Part shown: positions 24,790-33,138 of the stretch, one piece after another
Layout: each line of letters starts with the position of its first letter
Position numbering within the stretch: the stretch's first letter is position 1
Assembly (NCBI GenBank): GCA_037443785.1
Contig: JBBINR010000007.1
Span: 1 to 64,000, forward strand
Direction of reading: 5' to 3'
DNA length: 64,000 nt
DNA from: JAQUOA01 sp037443785
GTDB taxonomy: Bacteria > Bacteroidota > Ignavibacteria > UBA10030 > UBA8401
Program-made: the position numbers and the translations under genes
Notes under the pieces: model-generated
Databases searched by the model: none
What the model saw: only the letters and a program-made list of their open reading frames with translations
What the model was told of the DNA's origin: nothing

Positions 24790-25115
24790 ATCCACGCCAA
24801 AACTACCTGCCGATATATAACCCCTGCTAGCCGAAAATATATCCTACACTGCGATTTATAATATTATTTTAGTCCATCGTTATTCTAAGTTCTTTGGAAA
24901 ACAACATTTTCTTATCATTTTGGACAGAAATTAATTTTTCTTTATCCACTTGAAAAAGAGATGAAACTAACTTATATTGGAAACCGTAGAAACCGTTACG
25001 GTTTCCTACAATAAATATTTTCTCGTTTCGTCTATAAATGCAGGAAATCTGCATTTTTTAATAAACCTGCGGAAACTAAAAAAACAAAGCAGGTTTCCAA
25101 AAAAAGAGGATTAAA
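24790..25115 (+). promoter_or_regulatory. Regulatory region of the tetR-efflux operon with three inverted repeats
   Basis: No gene in these ~325 bases. Repeat 1: GGAAACCGTA (24979-24988) and TACGGTTTCC (24997-25006), an 8-base spacer, immediately before a TACAAT hexamer. This placement suits a TetR operator. Repeat 2: AAATGCAG (25036-25043) and CTGCATTT (25049-25056) with a T run, terminator-like. Repeat 3: AAACCTGC (25063-25070) and GCAGGTTT (25089-25096), just before the tetR ribosome site. Repeats 1 and 3 share GGAAAC/GTTTCC half-sites. Confidence 0.5.
25036..25060 (+). terminator. Terminator-like hairpin in the tetR leader
   Basis: AAATGCAG/CTGCATTT stem with a 5-base loop and a run of T. 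It may end transcripts from the left or attenuate the efflux operon. Confidence 0.5.
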
Positions 25116-25748
25116 TTGTCTGATTCAGAATTGAAAGCCAGGATCTTTGAAGTCGCAAAGGAAAATTTTTTCAACAACGGCTTCAGCAAAATAACGATGG
25201 AAGAATTTGCTCAGAGCATGGGCATGAGCAAAAAAACGATTTATAAATTTTTCCCAAGTAAAGTTGAATTGGTCCGAGAAATCACGCACGAAAAGATGAA
25301 CAGCATTCATTCGACCTGTATGAAATTGCATAATGATAAATCGGTAGACTTTATGGAAAAAATTCGATGCGTCACGAATTATCTGTCAAAGGAAATGCGT
25401 TCGATGAAACCACAGTTCTATACTGATCTCCAGCGGACGATGCCCGATGTGTGGAAAGAAATTGAAGAATTTCGTACGGAACGCATCTTGCAGGATTTCT
25501 CACGGACAATTCGTGAAGGTGTCGAGCTCGGGGTATTTCGCAAAGATATCAATATCGATGTATTAGTATTAATGTATGCCAATGCCATGCAGTCGATTAT
25601 TAACCCTGAAACATTGTCAACACTTCCACTGAACGCTTCACAAGCGTACGAAGCAATTATCGAAATAATTTTTGGCGGAGTGTTTACGCAACAAGCAAAA
25701 GATAAATATATACATCAGAACAGTGATCCTATGGAGGAAAAGATCTAA
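25116..25748 (+). CDS. TetR/AcrR-family regulator of the RND operon
   Basis: 210 residues from a TTG start preceded by AGAGGA; a later ATG would remove the first HTH helix. The N-terminal DNA-binding domain (residues ~5-50) has FNNGFSKITMEEFAQSMGMSKKTIYKFFPSK, the TetR signature; the rest is the ligand-binding helical domain. It probably represses its own operon and responds to efflux substrates. The stop overlaps the tolC-like start by one base (TAATG). Confidence 0.92.
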   Translation: MSDSELKARIFEVAKENFFNNGFSKITMEEFAQSMGMSKKTIYKFFPSKVELVREITHEKMNSIHSTCMKLHNDKSVDFMEKIRCVTNYLSKEMRSMKPQFYTDLQRTMPDVWKEIEEFRTERILQDFSRTIREGVELGVFRKDINIDVLVLMYANAMQSIINPETLSTLPLNASQAYEAIIEIIFGGVFTQQAKDKYIHQNSDPMEEKI

Positions 25749-27073
25749 TGAAATATTATGGAATTCTTGGAGTCGTATTATTTGTTGGAATATTATCAGC
25801 ACAAACATCGAAGCACGCGAGCCTTACAATCGATCAGGCGCTTCAAATCGGTTTGGAAAACAGTAAAACGCTTAAAACTTCGCAATTTAAAGTTGTTGCT
25901 GCAGAAGCAAAAGCATACGAAACAGATGCGCTTGGTTTGCCGTCTTTAAAATTTAACGGAACATATACACGATTGAGTGAAGTTCCTACGCCTGTTTTAG
26001 ATTTCTCGAAGCTAGGATTACCTATTCCTCCACAGAAATTCGGAGACAATGTTGTAAATACTTACGGACTGAAGGCAACTGTGCAGCAGCCGTTATTTAC
26101 GGGAGGAAAACTTTCCGGAGCGATTGATGCCGCTCAATATGTTTCCGATGCGTCGAAAGAAGATTTCAACAAAGATAAAGCTGATGTTATTTACAACATC
26201 AAAGCGGCGTATTGGAATTTATACAGAGCAATTGAATTTAGCAAAGTTGTCGATGAAAATGTAAATCAAATAAAATCACACGCAGCAGATGCAGAAAATT
26301 TGATGAAGCAAGGATTACTGACAAATAACGAATTATTGAAAATTCAAGTGCAACTTTCCGATGCCCTTGTCCGTCAGATAGATGCAACAAACAATATTAA
26401 ACTTTCAACATATGCGTTGAACAATACGCTGGGACTTCCAATTACCGCCGACATTACACTCGCTTCTAAGATTGAGGTAAGCGATCGAAACTGGTCAGAT
26501 ATCGAACAATTGCTCAAGGTGGCATTTGATAAACGACCGGACCTCCTGGCGATGAGTGCACGTGTAAAAGCAAGCGAAGCGGGGTTAACATCTGCTCGCG
26601 GTGGATGGTGGCCTCAGGTGTATCTCGTGGGTAATTATAATTATCTTCGGCCGAATTCTCGAATTTTTCCGACAAAAGATGTATTCAAAGATACATGGGA
26701 TGTAACGCTTTCTGTTTCTCTTGATATTTGGAACTGGAATCAAACGGGAAATCAAACGACGCAGGCAGAAGCTGTGTTTTCTCAAACTGAACAAGGTTTT
26801 TCTTTAATGAAGGATGGCGTAACGTTAGAGGTAACACAAAACTATCTTGCCGTCAATCAAACAAAGGAACGCATTGCGGTAGCCGAACAAGGCGTGAAAC
26901 AAGCCGAGGAAAATTACCGTGTTACCAATGAAAAATATAAAAAAGGCCTAACAACAAATTCTGAATTACTCGATGCTGAATCGTTGTTATTGCAGTCAAA
27001 ATTAAATTACACGCAATCGTTAGTTGAATTTGAATTAGCCGGCGCACGGCTGTCAAAATCAGTCGGCGAATAA
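25748..27073 (+). CDS. TolC-family outer-membrane efflux protein
   Basis: 441 residues, a normal length. Signal peptide to about LSAQ. Two repeated halves of the outer-membrane efflux protein family (~30-215, 245-435) with the characteristic start LTIDQALQIGLENS, the GxLxAxxA-like stretches and long coiled-coil helices (KQAEENYRVTNEKYKKGLTTNSELLDAESLLLQSK). It forms the trimeric exit channel of the tripartite pump with the next two genes. Confidence 0.95.
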   Translation: MKYYGILGVVLFVGILSAQTSKHASLTIDQALQIGLENSKTLKTSQFKVVAAEAKAYETDALGLPSLKFNGTYTRLSEVPTPVLDFSKLGLPIPPQKFGDNVVNTYGLKATVQQPLFTGGKLSGAIDAAQYVSDASKEDFNKDKADVIYNIKAAYWNLYRAIEFSKVVDENVNQIKSHAADAENLMKQGLLTNNELLKIQVQLSDALVRQIDATNNIKLSTYALNNTLGLPITADITLASKIEVSDRNWSDIEQLLKVAFDKRPDLLAMSARVKASEAGLTSARGGWWPQVYLVGNYNYLRPNSRIFPTKDVFKDTWDVTLSVSLDIWNWNQTGNQTTQAEAVFSQTEQGFSLMKDGVTLEVTQNYLAVNQTKERIAVAEQGVKQAEENYRVTNEKYKKGLTTNSELLDAESLLLQSKLNYTQSLVEFELAGARLSKSVGE

Positions 27074-27100
27074 AATATTTATCAGGAAGGATACAGTTAT

Positions 27101-28162
27101 ATGAATACATTCAAATTAATTTCCATCAGTGTCGTGATTCTCGGGGTGGCGCTCGGCTTTGTCTTTAACAAAGAAGATGGAAAACAGAACACGACTACGT
27201 CGTCGGCCAACACTATTGCCACCTCCTACTCCGTTTCCGTGATAAAAGCGGCAAGGAAAAATCTTTCGGAGAACTTCTCGCTCGTCGGCACAATCGTCGC
27301 CAATAACGACGTCGTCATTCTTTCGGAAACGCAGGGACGGGTTGTGAAAATCAATGCAGAAGTTGGCGATTACAAACCCGCCGGATCAGTCATTGTTGAG
27401 GTAGAAGGCGAATTAAAAGAGGCCGCCTATAAAACTGCAAAGATGACTTTTGATAAATCAAAAAAAGACCTTGAACGTTTTGAATCGTTATACAAAGAAA
27501 ATTCCGTTTCCGAATCTCAAATTGAACAAGCACGGTGGAATTTTCAAAATGCCGAAGCTCAATATATTGTTGCAAAAAAACAGTACAGTGATACAAAAAT
27601 CACCACACCGATTTCCGGCATCGTGACTGCACGATATGTCAATATTGGAACAACCGTTATCGGCGCACCACAATCAACGGCAATCGCCAATGTGGTTGAT
27701 ATTTCAAAATTGAAAGTGAAAGTAAACGTTGCGGAAAAAGATGTGTTCAAATTAACCGTTAATGATAAAGTCAATGTCTCGACTGACGTATTTCCGAATA
27801 TAGAATTCACCGGTGTCATCACCAACATCTCTGCCAAAGGAGACGATGCACACACGTATCCGGTCGAAGTAATGCTGAATAATTCCAAAAAACAATTAAA
27901 AGCCGGCATGTTCGGCCGCGTAACATTTTCACCGAAATCGTCGGCAACAGCATTAATTGTTCCGCGTGAGGCAGTCATCGGAAGTTTGAAAGACGCTAAA
28001 ATCTACATCGTACAAAATAATGTTGCAAAACTCCGTGATGTTACCATTGGCGGAGAATATGGAACCGATGTAGAAGTCTTGAGCGGATTACAGCAAGGAG
28101 AAATCGTTGTCGTCAATGGACAGAACAACCTGAAAGATAACGCCACCGTTATTATCCGTTAA
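27101..28162 (+). CDS. RND efflux periplasmic adaptor (membrane fusion protein)
   Basis: 353 residues. N-terminal membrane anchor (~5-24, no lipobox Cys), lipoyl-like half (GRVVKINAEVGDYKPAGSVIVEVEG), a short helical hairpin (~105-150), second lipoyl half (DTKITTPISGIVTARYVNIGTTV), beta barrel (~200-275) and a C-terminal proximal domain ending in GQNNLKDNATVIIR. AGGAAGGATA lies before the ATG. It bridges the RND pump and TolC. Confidence 0.95.
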   Translation: MNTFKLISISVVILGVALGFVFNKEDGKQNTTTSSANTIATSYSVSVIKAARKNLSENFSLVGTIVANNDVVILSETQGRVVKINAEVGDYKPAGSVIVEVEGELKEAAYKTAKMTFDKSKKDLERFESLYKENSVSESQIEQARWNFQNAEAQYIVAKKQYSDTKITTPISGIVTARYVNIGTTVIGAPQSTAIANVVDISKLKVKVNVAEKDVFKLTVNDKVNVSTDVFPNIEFTGVITNISAKGDDAHTYPVEVMLNNSKKQLKAGMFGRVTFSPKSSATALIVPREAVIGSLKDAKIYIVQNNVAKLRDVTIGGEYGTDVEVLSGLQQGEIVVVNGQNNLKDNATVIIR

Positions 28163-28194
28163 TCCGAAACTGAAAAGAGAAAAGGATTTTTTAT

Positions 28195-31100
28195 ATGACA
28201 ATTACTGAATTAGCAATAAAACGCCCGTCGTTTATTGTGGTAATCTTTAGTGTGCTGGGTGTTCTGGGATTGTTCAGTTTCATCCAATTAAACTACGACC
28301 TGCTGCCGAAAATCACTCCGCCGGTTGTTACGATCAGCACATTCTATCCCGGCGCTTCACCGTACGAAGTTGAAAATAATGTCACAAAAGTTATTGAAGA
28401 TGCGGTATCTGGAATAGACAAGATTGATGCAGTTCGATCAACATCATTGGAAGGAGCTTCAATTGTTATCGTCGAATTCAAACAATCTGCAATTATCGAC
28501 GTTGTGCTGCAGGAGGCATCACGTAAAGTGAACGCTGTCGTCAGTCAGCTGCCCAATGGAGCGAAGCAGCCGACGATTGCAAAAATTGCACTGGACGAAA
28601 TTCCCGTTCTGCGTGTTGGCGTTACAAGCACAATGGATTCGCGCGAGTTTTATCAGTTCTTAATAGATCGTGTTCAACCGCGTATCTCTAAAATTGCAGG
28701 CGTTGCACAAGTCGTGCTTTCCGGCGGTGATGAGCGCGAAATAAAAGTAAATCTCGATGCTGGGAAAATTCGTGCTTACGGACTTTCAATCCTTCAAGTA
28801 ACACAGGCTATTAAGGCCGCCAATCTTGATTTTCCGACAGGAAAAATAAAAGATACCGATGGTCAATATATTGTCCGTATATCGGGTAAATTTACGCATT
28901 TGGATGAACTGCGGAATTTGATCATTGCTCGCTCAAAACAAGGCGGCGACATTCACCTTGATGATATTGCAGAAGTTCAAGACGGCGCAAAAGATATGTC
29001 ACAGGTAAACCGCGTTAACGGGATTTCTTCGGTTGGAATACAAATCGTAAAACAATCCGACGCTAACGCTGTAAACGTCAGCAAGCTTGTACGCGATGAG
29101 CTGAAGAAGATTCAGGAGGAATATAAAAAACAAGGCATCACTTTTGATATCGCACAGGACAGCTCCCTCTTTACACTCGATGCTGCAGGTGCAGTGAAAG
29201 AAGATCTCGTCCTCGCCGTCATTATGGTCGCTATCGTCATGCTTCTTTTTTTACACAGCGTCAGGAATTCGTTCATTGTTCTCATCGCTATTCCATCGTC
29301 GTTGATTTCAACATTCGCCTTCATGTATGCGATGGGTTTTACATTAAACTTAATGACAATGCTTGGCATGTCTCTTGTCATCGGTATTCTTGTCGATGAT
29401 TCGATTGTGGTGCTGGAAAATATTTATCACTTTCTTGAAAAAGGCGAACAGCCTCGGATAGCGGCACTGCGCGGAAGAAATGAAATCGGCTTTGCGGCTC
29501 TTTCGATTACTCTTGTTGATGTCGTTGTGTTTCTTCCGTTATCACTCGTCGGCGGGCTTGTTGGAAATATTATGCGGGAATTTGCGCTGGTTGTTGTTGG
29601 ATCAACATTGATGAGCTTATTCGTTTCGTTCACCATTACACCACTGCTTGCGTCACGATTTGCAAAATTAGAACGATTAACAGAGAGAACAGTGCTTGGT
29701 AAATTTGCGCTTGCATTCGAGAAATTCTACAATGCTTTTGCTGCACATTATCAAAGATTATTGAAACGGAGTTTGATGCATAAACGCTGGGTTGCGGCTG
29801 CAACAATTGTTATGTTGCTCGGTTCATTTATGCTGTTCCCGCTCGGTCTCATTGGATTCGAGTTTATGACGCAAACGGATCGCGGGGAATTTAGCGTAAC
29901 GATTGAACTGCCGGCGGGAGCAACAATTGAGCAGACAAATCAAACATCATTGCTCGTTGAACGCACACTTGCGACTTTTCCCGAAATCAAAAAAGTATTT
30001 ACGTCTGTGGGTGTCGCACAAAACGGGCTTCTTGGACAAGCAAGCAATAATACCACACAGTTAAATGTTGCTCTCATTCCTAAAGGAGATCGTAAAAAAT
30101 CTACAACACAAATTGGCGAGGAAATAAAAGAAAAGATTCGAGAAATTCCCGGTGCAAAAGTGTACGTCAGCCCGATTGGTATTTTCGGAACTGCCGATCA
30201 AGCACCGATTCAAATTGCGGTCAATGGAACCGATATGAAAGAAGTTGAGCACACTGCCGATAAATTAAAAGGAGTGCTTGAAGAAATTAAGGGAACGGCA
30301 GACGTGCGTCTTTCTACAGAATTAGGAAAACCGGAAATGAAAATTGAGATTGACCGAGCAAAGATGGCGCAATTCGGCCTGTCCGTCGCCGATATCGGAA
30401 CAACACTTCGCGTTGCGCTTGCCGGCGATGATGAGTCTAAATTTCGTGATGGAACGAACGAATACGACATTCGCATTCAACTTGATGAATTCAATCGTTC
30501 GGCAACTTCCGATATCCGGAATTTGACATTCATGAACAATCGTGGCCAGCAAATCGAATTGCAGCAATTTGCCTCCGTTGAGCAGTCTTCGGGTCCGTCA
30601 AAACTTGAACGAAAAGACCGCATTGGTGTCATGTATATTAACGGCCAAGTCGTCGGACGCCCATCGGGAAATATCGTTCAAGAATTCAAACAAAAAGTTG
30701 CAAAGATGGAATTGCCGGCTGGAATCTCGCTTATCTATCTTGGCAATGAAAAAAATCAATCTGAAGGTTTCGGAAGCATGGGCCTTGCTATGCTCGCGGG
30801 TATCTTGTTTGTTTATTTGATTATGGTTGCATTGTACGATTCGTACGTCTACCCGTTTGTTGTGTTATTTTCAATTCCGATGGCTGTAATCGGTGCTTTT
30901 ATTGCACTCGCCATTACTGGAAAATCGCTTACGATATTTTCTATGCTTGGTTTAATTATGTTGATCGGTTTGGTTGCGAAGAACGCAATCCTTCTTGTCG
31001 ACAGAACAAATCAAACTCGATTGGAAAATGGATTGAGCGTATACGACGCTCTTCTGGAGGCAGGGCAATCGAGACTTCGTCCGATTTTGATGACAACTTT

Positions 31101-31386
31101 AACAATGATTTTTGGAATGATGCCTATTGCGTTATCGAAATCTGCCGGTGCTGAATGGAAAACAGGTCTTGCGTGGGCGCTTGTCGGCGGATTAACCAGT
31201 TCAATGTTTCTTACGTTGATTCTTGTTCCTGTTGTGTACATGAAAGTCGATGAATGGAAAACAAAAATACCTGCGTTCTTTAAAAAACCTTCGAGAATGT
31301 TTTCACGATTGAAAAACGGCAAAAAAGGAACAAACGGTATTGCGGCACATACCAACGGAGAGTTGGAATCGTTAAAAATACGATAA
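28195..31386 (+). CDS. RND efflux transporter, HAE1/AcrB-like
   Basis: 1063 residues with the 12-helix RND layout and two large periplasmic loops. Helix 4 carries the proton-relay acidic pair in GILVDDSIVVLENIYH (Asp ~401-402) and helix 10 the matching Lys in IGLVAKNAILLVD (~927). The N-terminal IKRPSFIVVIFSVLGVLG and the acidic pair place it in the hydrophobe/amphiphile exporters rather than the metal-only CusA group. It uses proton import to expel toxic compounds; substrates unknown. AAAAGGA site before the ATG; ends at a strong terminator. Confidence 0.96.
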   Translation: MTITELAIKRPSFIVVIFSVLGVLGLFSFIQLNYDLLPKITPPVVTISTFYPGASPYEVENNVTKVIEDAVSGIDKIDAVRSTSLEGASIVIVEFKQSAIIDVVLQEASRKVNAVVSQLPNGAKQPTIAKIALDEIPVLRVGVTSTMDSREFYQFLIDRVQPRISKIAGVAQVVLSGGDEREIKVNLDAGKIRAYGLSILQVTQAIKAANLDFPTGKIKDTDGQYIVRISGKFTHLDELRNLIIARSKQGGDIHLDDIAEVQDGAKDMSQVNRVNGISSVGIQIVKQSDANAVNVSKLVRDELKKIQEEYKKQGITFDIAQDSSLFTLDAAGAVKEDLVLAVIMVAIVMLLFLHSVRNSFIVLIAIPSSLISTFAFMYAMGFTLNLMTMLGMSLVIGILVDDSIVVLENIYHFLEKGEQPRIAALRGRNEIGFAALSITLVDVVVFLPLSLVGGLVGNIMREFALVVVGSTLMSLFVSFTITPLLASRFAKLERLTERTVLGKFALAFEKFYNAFAAHYQRLLKRSLMHKRWVAAATIVMLLGSFMLFPLGLIGFEFMTQTDRGEFSVTIELPAGATIEQTNQTSLLVERTLATFPEIKKVFTSVGVAQNGLLGQASNNTTQLNVALIPKGDRKKSTTQIGEEIKEKIREIPGAKVYVSPIGIFGTADQAPIQIAVNGTDMKEVEHTADKLKGVLEEIKGTADVRLSTELGKPEMKIEIDRAKMAQFGLSVADIGTTLRVALAGDDESKFRDGTNEYDIRIQLDEFNRSATSDIRNLTFMNNRGQQIELQQFASVEQSSGPSKLERKDRIGVMYINGQVVGRPSGNIVQEFKQKVAKMELPAGISLIYLGNEKNQSEGFGSMGLAMLAGILFVYLIMVALYDSYVYPFVVLFSIPMAVIGAFIALAITGKSLTIFSMLGLIMLIGLVAKNAILLVDRTNQTRLENGLSVYDALLEAGQSRLRPILMTTLTMIFGMMPIALSKSAGAEWKTGLAWALVGGLTSSMFLTLILVPVVYMKVDEWKTKIPAFFKKPSRMFSRLKNGKKGTNGIAAHTNGELESLKIR

Positions 31387-31407
31387 GATTTTTTTGCAGA
31401 AAAGAAC

Positions 31408-31438
31408 AAAAAGGCAATCATAAATGATTGCCTTTTTT
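31408..31438 (+). terminator. Rho-independent terminator of the efflux operon
   Basis: AAAAAGGCAATCAT pairs with ATGATTGCCTTTTTT around an AA loop. Confidence 0.94.
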
Positions 31439-31505
31439 ATTTTTAGTGGAACATTTCTCTCCATTCTCAGGTATAGTAGTGACAACAATCCACAGGAGAT
31501 CAACA

Positions 31506-31755
31506 ATGCTTATACTTATTACCAATACAGTTGAGGAAAAAAATTACAATGTACCACGGACTTGTCGGTGGACGGTCTGCCGCGTATGAACAAGAATTGC
31601 GATAAGCCAAAGATATTGCCGTAGAAGAAATGCAGATACAAGCGCGCTCACGTGGAGCAAATGTGATACTTGGCGTCGATTTGGATTACGAGACGGTTGG
31701 AAACGGTACAATGTTTATGGTCAGTGCCAGCGGAACTGCTGTAACGATCGAATAA
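31506..31755 (+). pseudogene. Decayed UPF0145 (YbjQ-like) gene
   Basis: An AGGAG site precedes ATG 31506. The first frame reads MLILITNTVEEKNYN and then hits TGA. A second frame from about 31550 reads YHGLVGGRSAAYEQELR, a TAA where the family has Lys, then AKDIAVEEMQIQARSRGANV and ILGVDLDYETVGNGTMFMVS to GTAVTIE and a stop at 31753. This is the C-terminal half of the UPF0145/YbjQ family (GGRSxAYE, VGVDxDYE, SGTAV). About 30 residues of the N-terminal domain are missing, plus a frameshift and a nonsense codon, so three lesions in one ~100-residue gene. Confidence 0.88.
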
Positions 31756-31800
31756 CGTATCTTTTGCAGTTGCGTAAATATGTTTTGGACGTTCAAGCAG

Positions 31801-32388
31801 CTACATTGTTTTCAAAATATCAACCGCTTTTTGTAAAGCCCGTGCACGATGACTTAAAGTGTTCTTTTCATCAATAGTCATCTCGGCATACGTTCTAACA
31901 AGCCCATTCGGAACAAACAGCGGATCATAACCAAACCCCTGGGTGCCGTGAAGCTCTTCTAAAATTTTCCCCTCAACAATCCCCTCAACCGTTTGTTCAA
32001 TTCCTTTTCCGACAATAGTTATCACCGTGCGAAAACGTGCGTTACGCTTACGTTCAGGGACTCCACGTAATTTGTACAATAGTTTTTTATTATTGTCAGC
32101 ATACGTAGCGTTTTCTCCAGAGTATCGAGCTGAATATACTCCCGGTTCAAGCCCGAGATAATAGACTTCTAATCCTGTATCATCAGCAAGAGTCAACAAT
32201 CCGGAAGCATGAAAAGCTTCTCGTGCTTTTTTTATTGCATTCCCTTCCAGTGTTGGCTGGTCTTCAATCGTTTGAGGGGCGTGAGGAATTTCAGAAAGAC
32301 CCAGCACGTCGTAATCGGCGGGGTTTAGAAAAGCGGAAATTTCTTCAACTTTATGTCTATTGTTCGTTGCAAGAAGAATTTTTTTCAT
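31801..32388 (-). CDS. rdgB: dITP/XTP pyrophosphatase (RdgB/HAM1)
   Basis: 195 residues. It removes non-canonical purine triphosphates (dITP, XTP) from the nucleotide pool. Family motifs are the N-terminal LLATNNRHKVEEI, LADDTGLEVYYLGLEPGVYSARYSG, GFGYDPLFVP and the closing LSHRARAL. Length is typical. Its ATG overlaps the SemiSWEET stop (ATGA), so it is translated from the guaD transcript. Confidence 0.96.
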   Translation of the reverse strand: MKKILLATNNRHKVEEISAFLNPADYDVLGLSEIPHAPQTIEDQPTLEGNAIKKAREAFHASGLLTLADDTGLEVYYLGLEPGVYSARYSGENATYADNNKKLLYKLRGVPERKRNARFRTVITIVGKGIEQTVEGIVEGKILEELHGTQGFGYDPLFVPNGLVRTYAEMTIDEKNTLSHRARALQKAVDILKTM

Positions 32389-32642
32389 ACAGTGTTTCTA
32401 GGAAAAACTCCATAATAAAGGTTAATCAGGCTGGCAAGTGTTGTATAGCTATTCAACAAAATCAACGGAAGATTGTTTAATCCTACCGCTTGCAGCATCA
32501 GCATTCCTGCGCCGAGAGCATACATTAACAGAAATGATTTTTGCATTGCCACTTTTCCCTTTTTAATTGTTTCCATCGTTTGAGGTATCCAGCAGATTCC
32601 AAGGAAAATGAATCCGCCGTATCCAAGTATGTCAAGCATCAT
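32385..32642 (-). CDS. SemiSWEET-like PQ-loop membrane protein
   Basis: 85 residues from either of two ATGs just after the guanine deaminase stop; the long upstream open frame overlaps that gene and is rejected. Three membrane helices (~4-22, 35-53, 58-78) with the PQ motif CWIPQ at the end of helix 1 give the three-helix half-transporter of the SemiSWEET family, which dimerises to move sugars. The sugar is not readable and some relatives move other small molecules. Translation is coupled to both neighbours. Confidence 0.75.
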   Translation of the reverse strand: MMLDILGYGGFIFLGICWIPQTMETIKKGKVAMQKSFLLMYALGAGMLMLQAVGLNNLPLILLNSYTTLASLINLYYGVFPRNTV

Positions 32643-32643
32643 A

Positions 32644-33111
32644 TCAATAATGTATTTTATCTTGTTTTTGTTCCCATGCCCGAAACGCTGCGAGCCCTTC
32701 ATTGCGGAGAATTTGGACGGTGGGAATTTTACGTTGATGAACTTCTTTGGTGAGTTCGTTGTAAAGGAAAAGATCGTCGAAATCAATTTTCGCTGCATCC
32801 TCCCTGCTGTTGGCAAAAAATATTTTTTGAGGACGCGCCCAATAAATCGCACCCAGGCACATCGGGCATGGTTCACATGATGTGTACACTTCACACCCTT
32901 CAAGTTGAAACGTATTCAAGACGTTACACGCTTCACGGATCGCAACAATTTCGGCATGAGCTGTCGGATCATTGCTCCGTGTAACGGAATTTGTACCACG
33001 CGCAATTATTTTCCCGTTTTTCACGATAATGCATCCAAAAGGACCGCCCCCCTGTTTCACGTTTTCGATCGAAAGGCGGATCGCCTCCCGCATAAACAAT
33101 TCATCATTCAT
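32644..33111 (-). CDS. guaD: Guanine deaminase (GuaD-type)
   Basis: 155 residues of the cytidine/deoxycytidylate deaminase fold. Zinc ligands are in DPTAHAE and SCEPCPMC. It resembles Bacillus-type guanine deaminase more than tRNA deaminase TadA: GGGPFGCIIVKNGKIIARG, NSVTRSNDPTAHAEIVAIREAC, GAIYWARP and a C-terminal aromatic Tyr that in GuaD completes the active site by domain swap. It converts guanine to xanthine. The gene lies 27 bases after radA and before a purine-triphosphate cleaner, rdgB. Confidence 0.82.
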   Translation of the reverse strand: MNDELFMREAIRLSIENVKQGGGPFGCIIVKNGKIIARGTNSVTRSNDPTAHAEIVAIREACNVLNTFQLEGCEVYTSCEPCPMCLGAIYWARPQKIFFANSREDAAKIDFDDLFLYNELTKEVHQRKIPTVQILRNEGLAAFRAWEQKQDKIHY

Positions 33112-33138
33112 AAAGTATTTTTCTACTGCAGCGCCGTA

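Noticed and set aside
24869..25054. 61-codon minus open frame in the tetR leader
   Set aside because: It is filled by the inverted repeats, and no start site or family match is seen.
32643..32903. Long N-terminal extension of the SemiSWEET-like protein
   Set aside because: It lies antisense/out of frame over the guanine deaminase gene, and the three-helix core begins at 32642.
32644..33111. tRNA adenosine deaminase TadA as the call
   Set aside because: The NSVTRSNDPTAHAE and GAIYWARP motifs and terminal Tyr fit guanine deaminase better.
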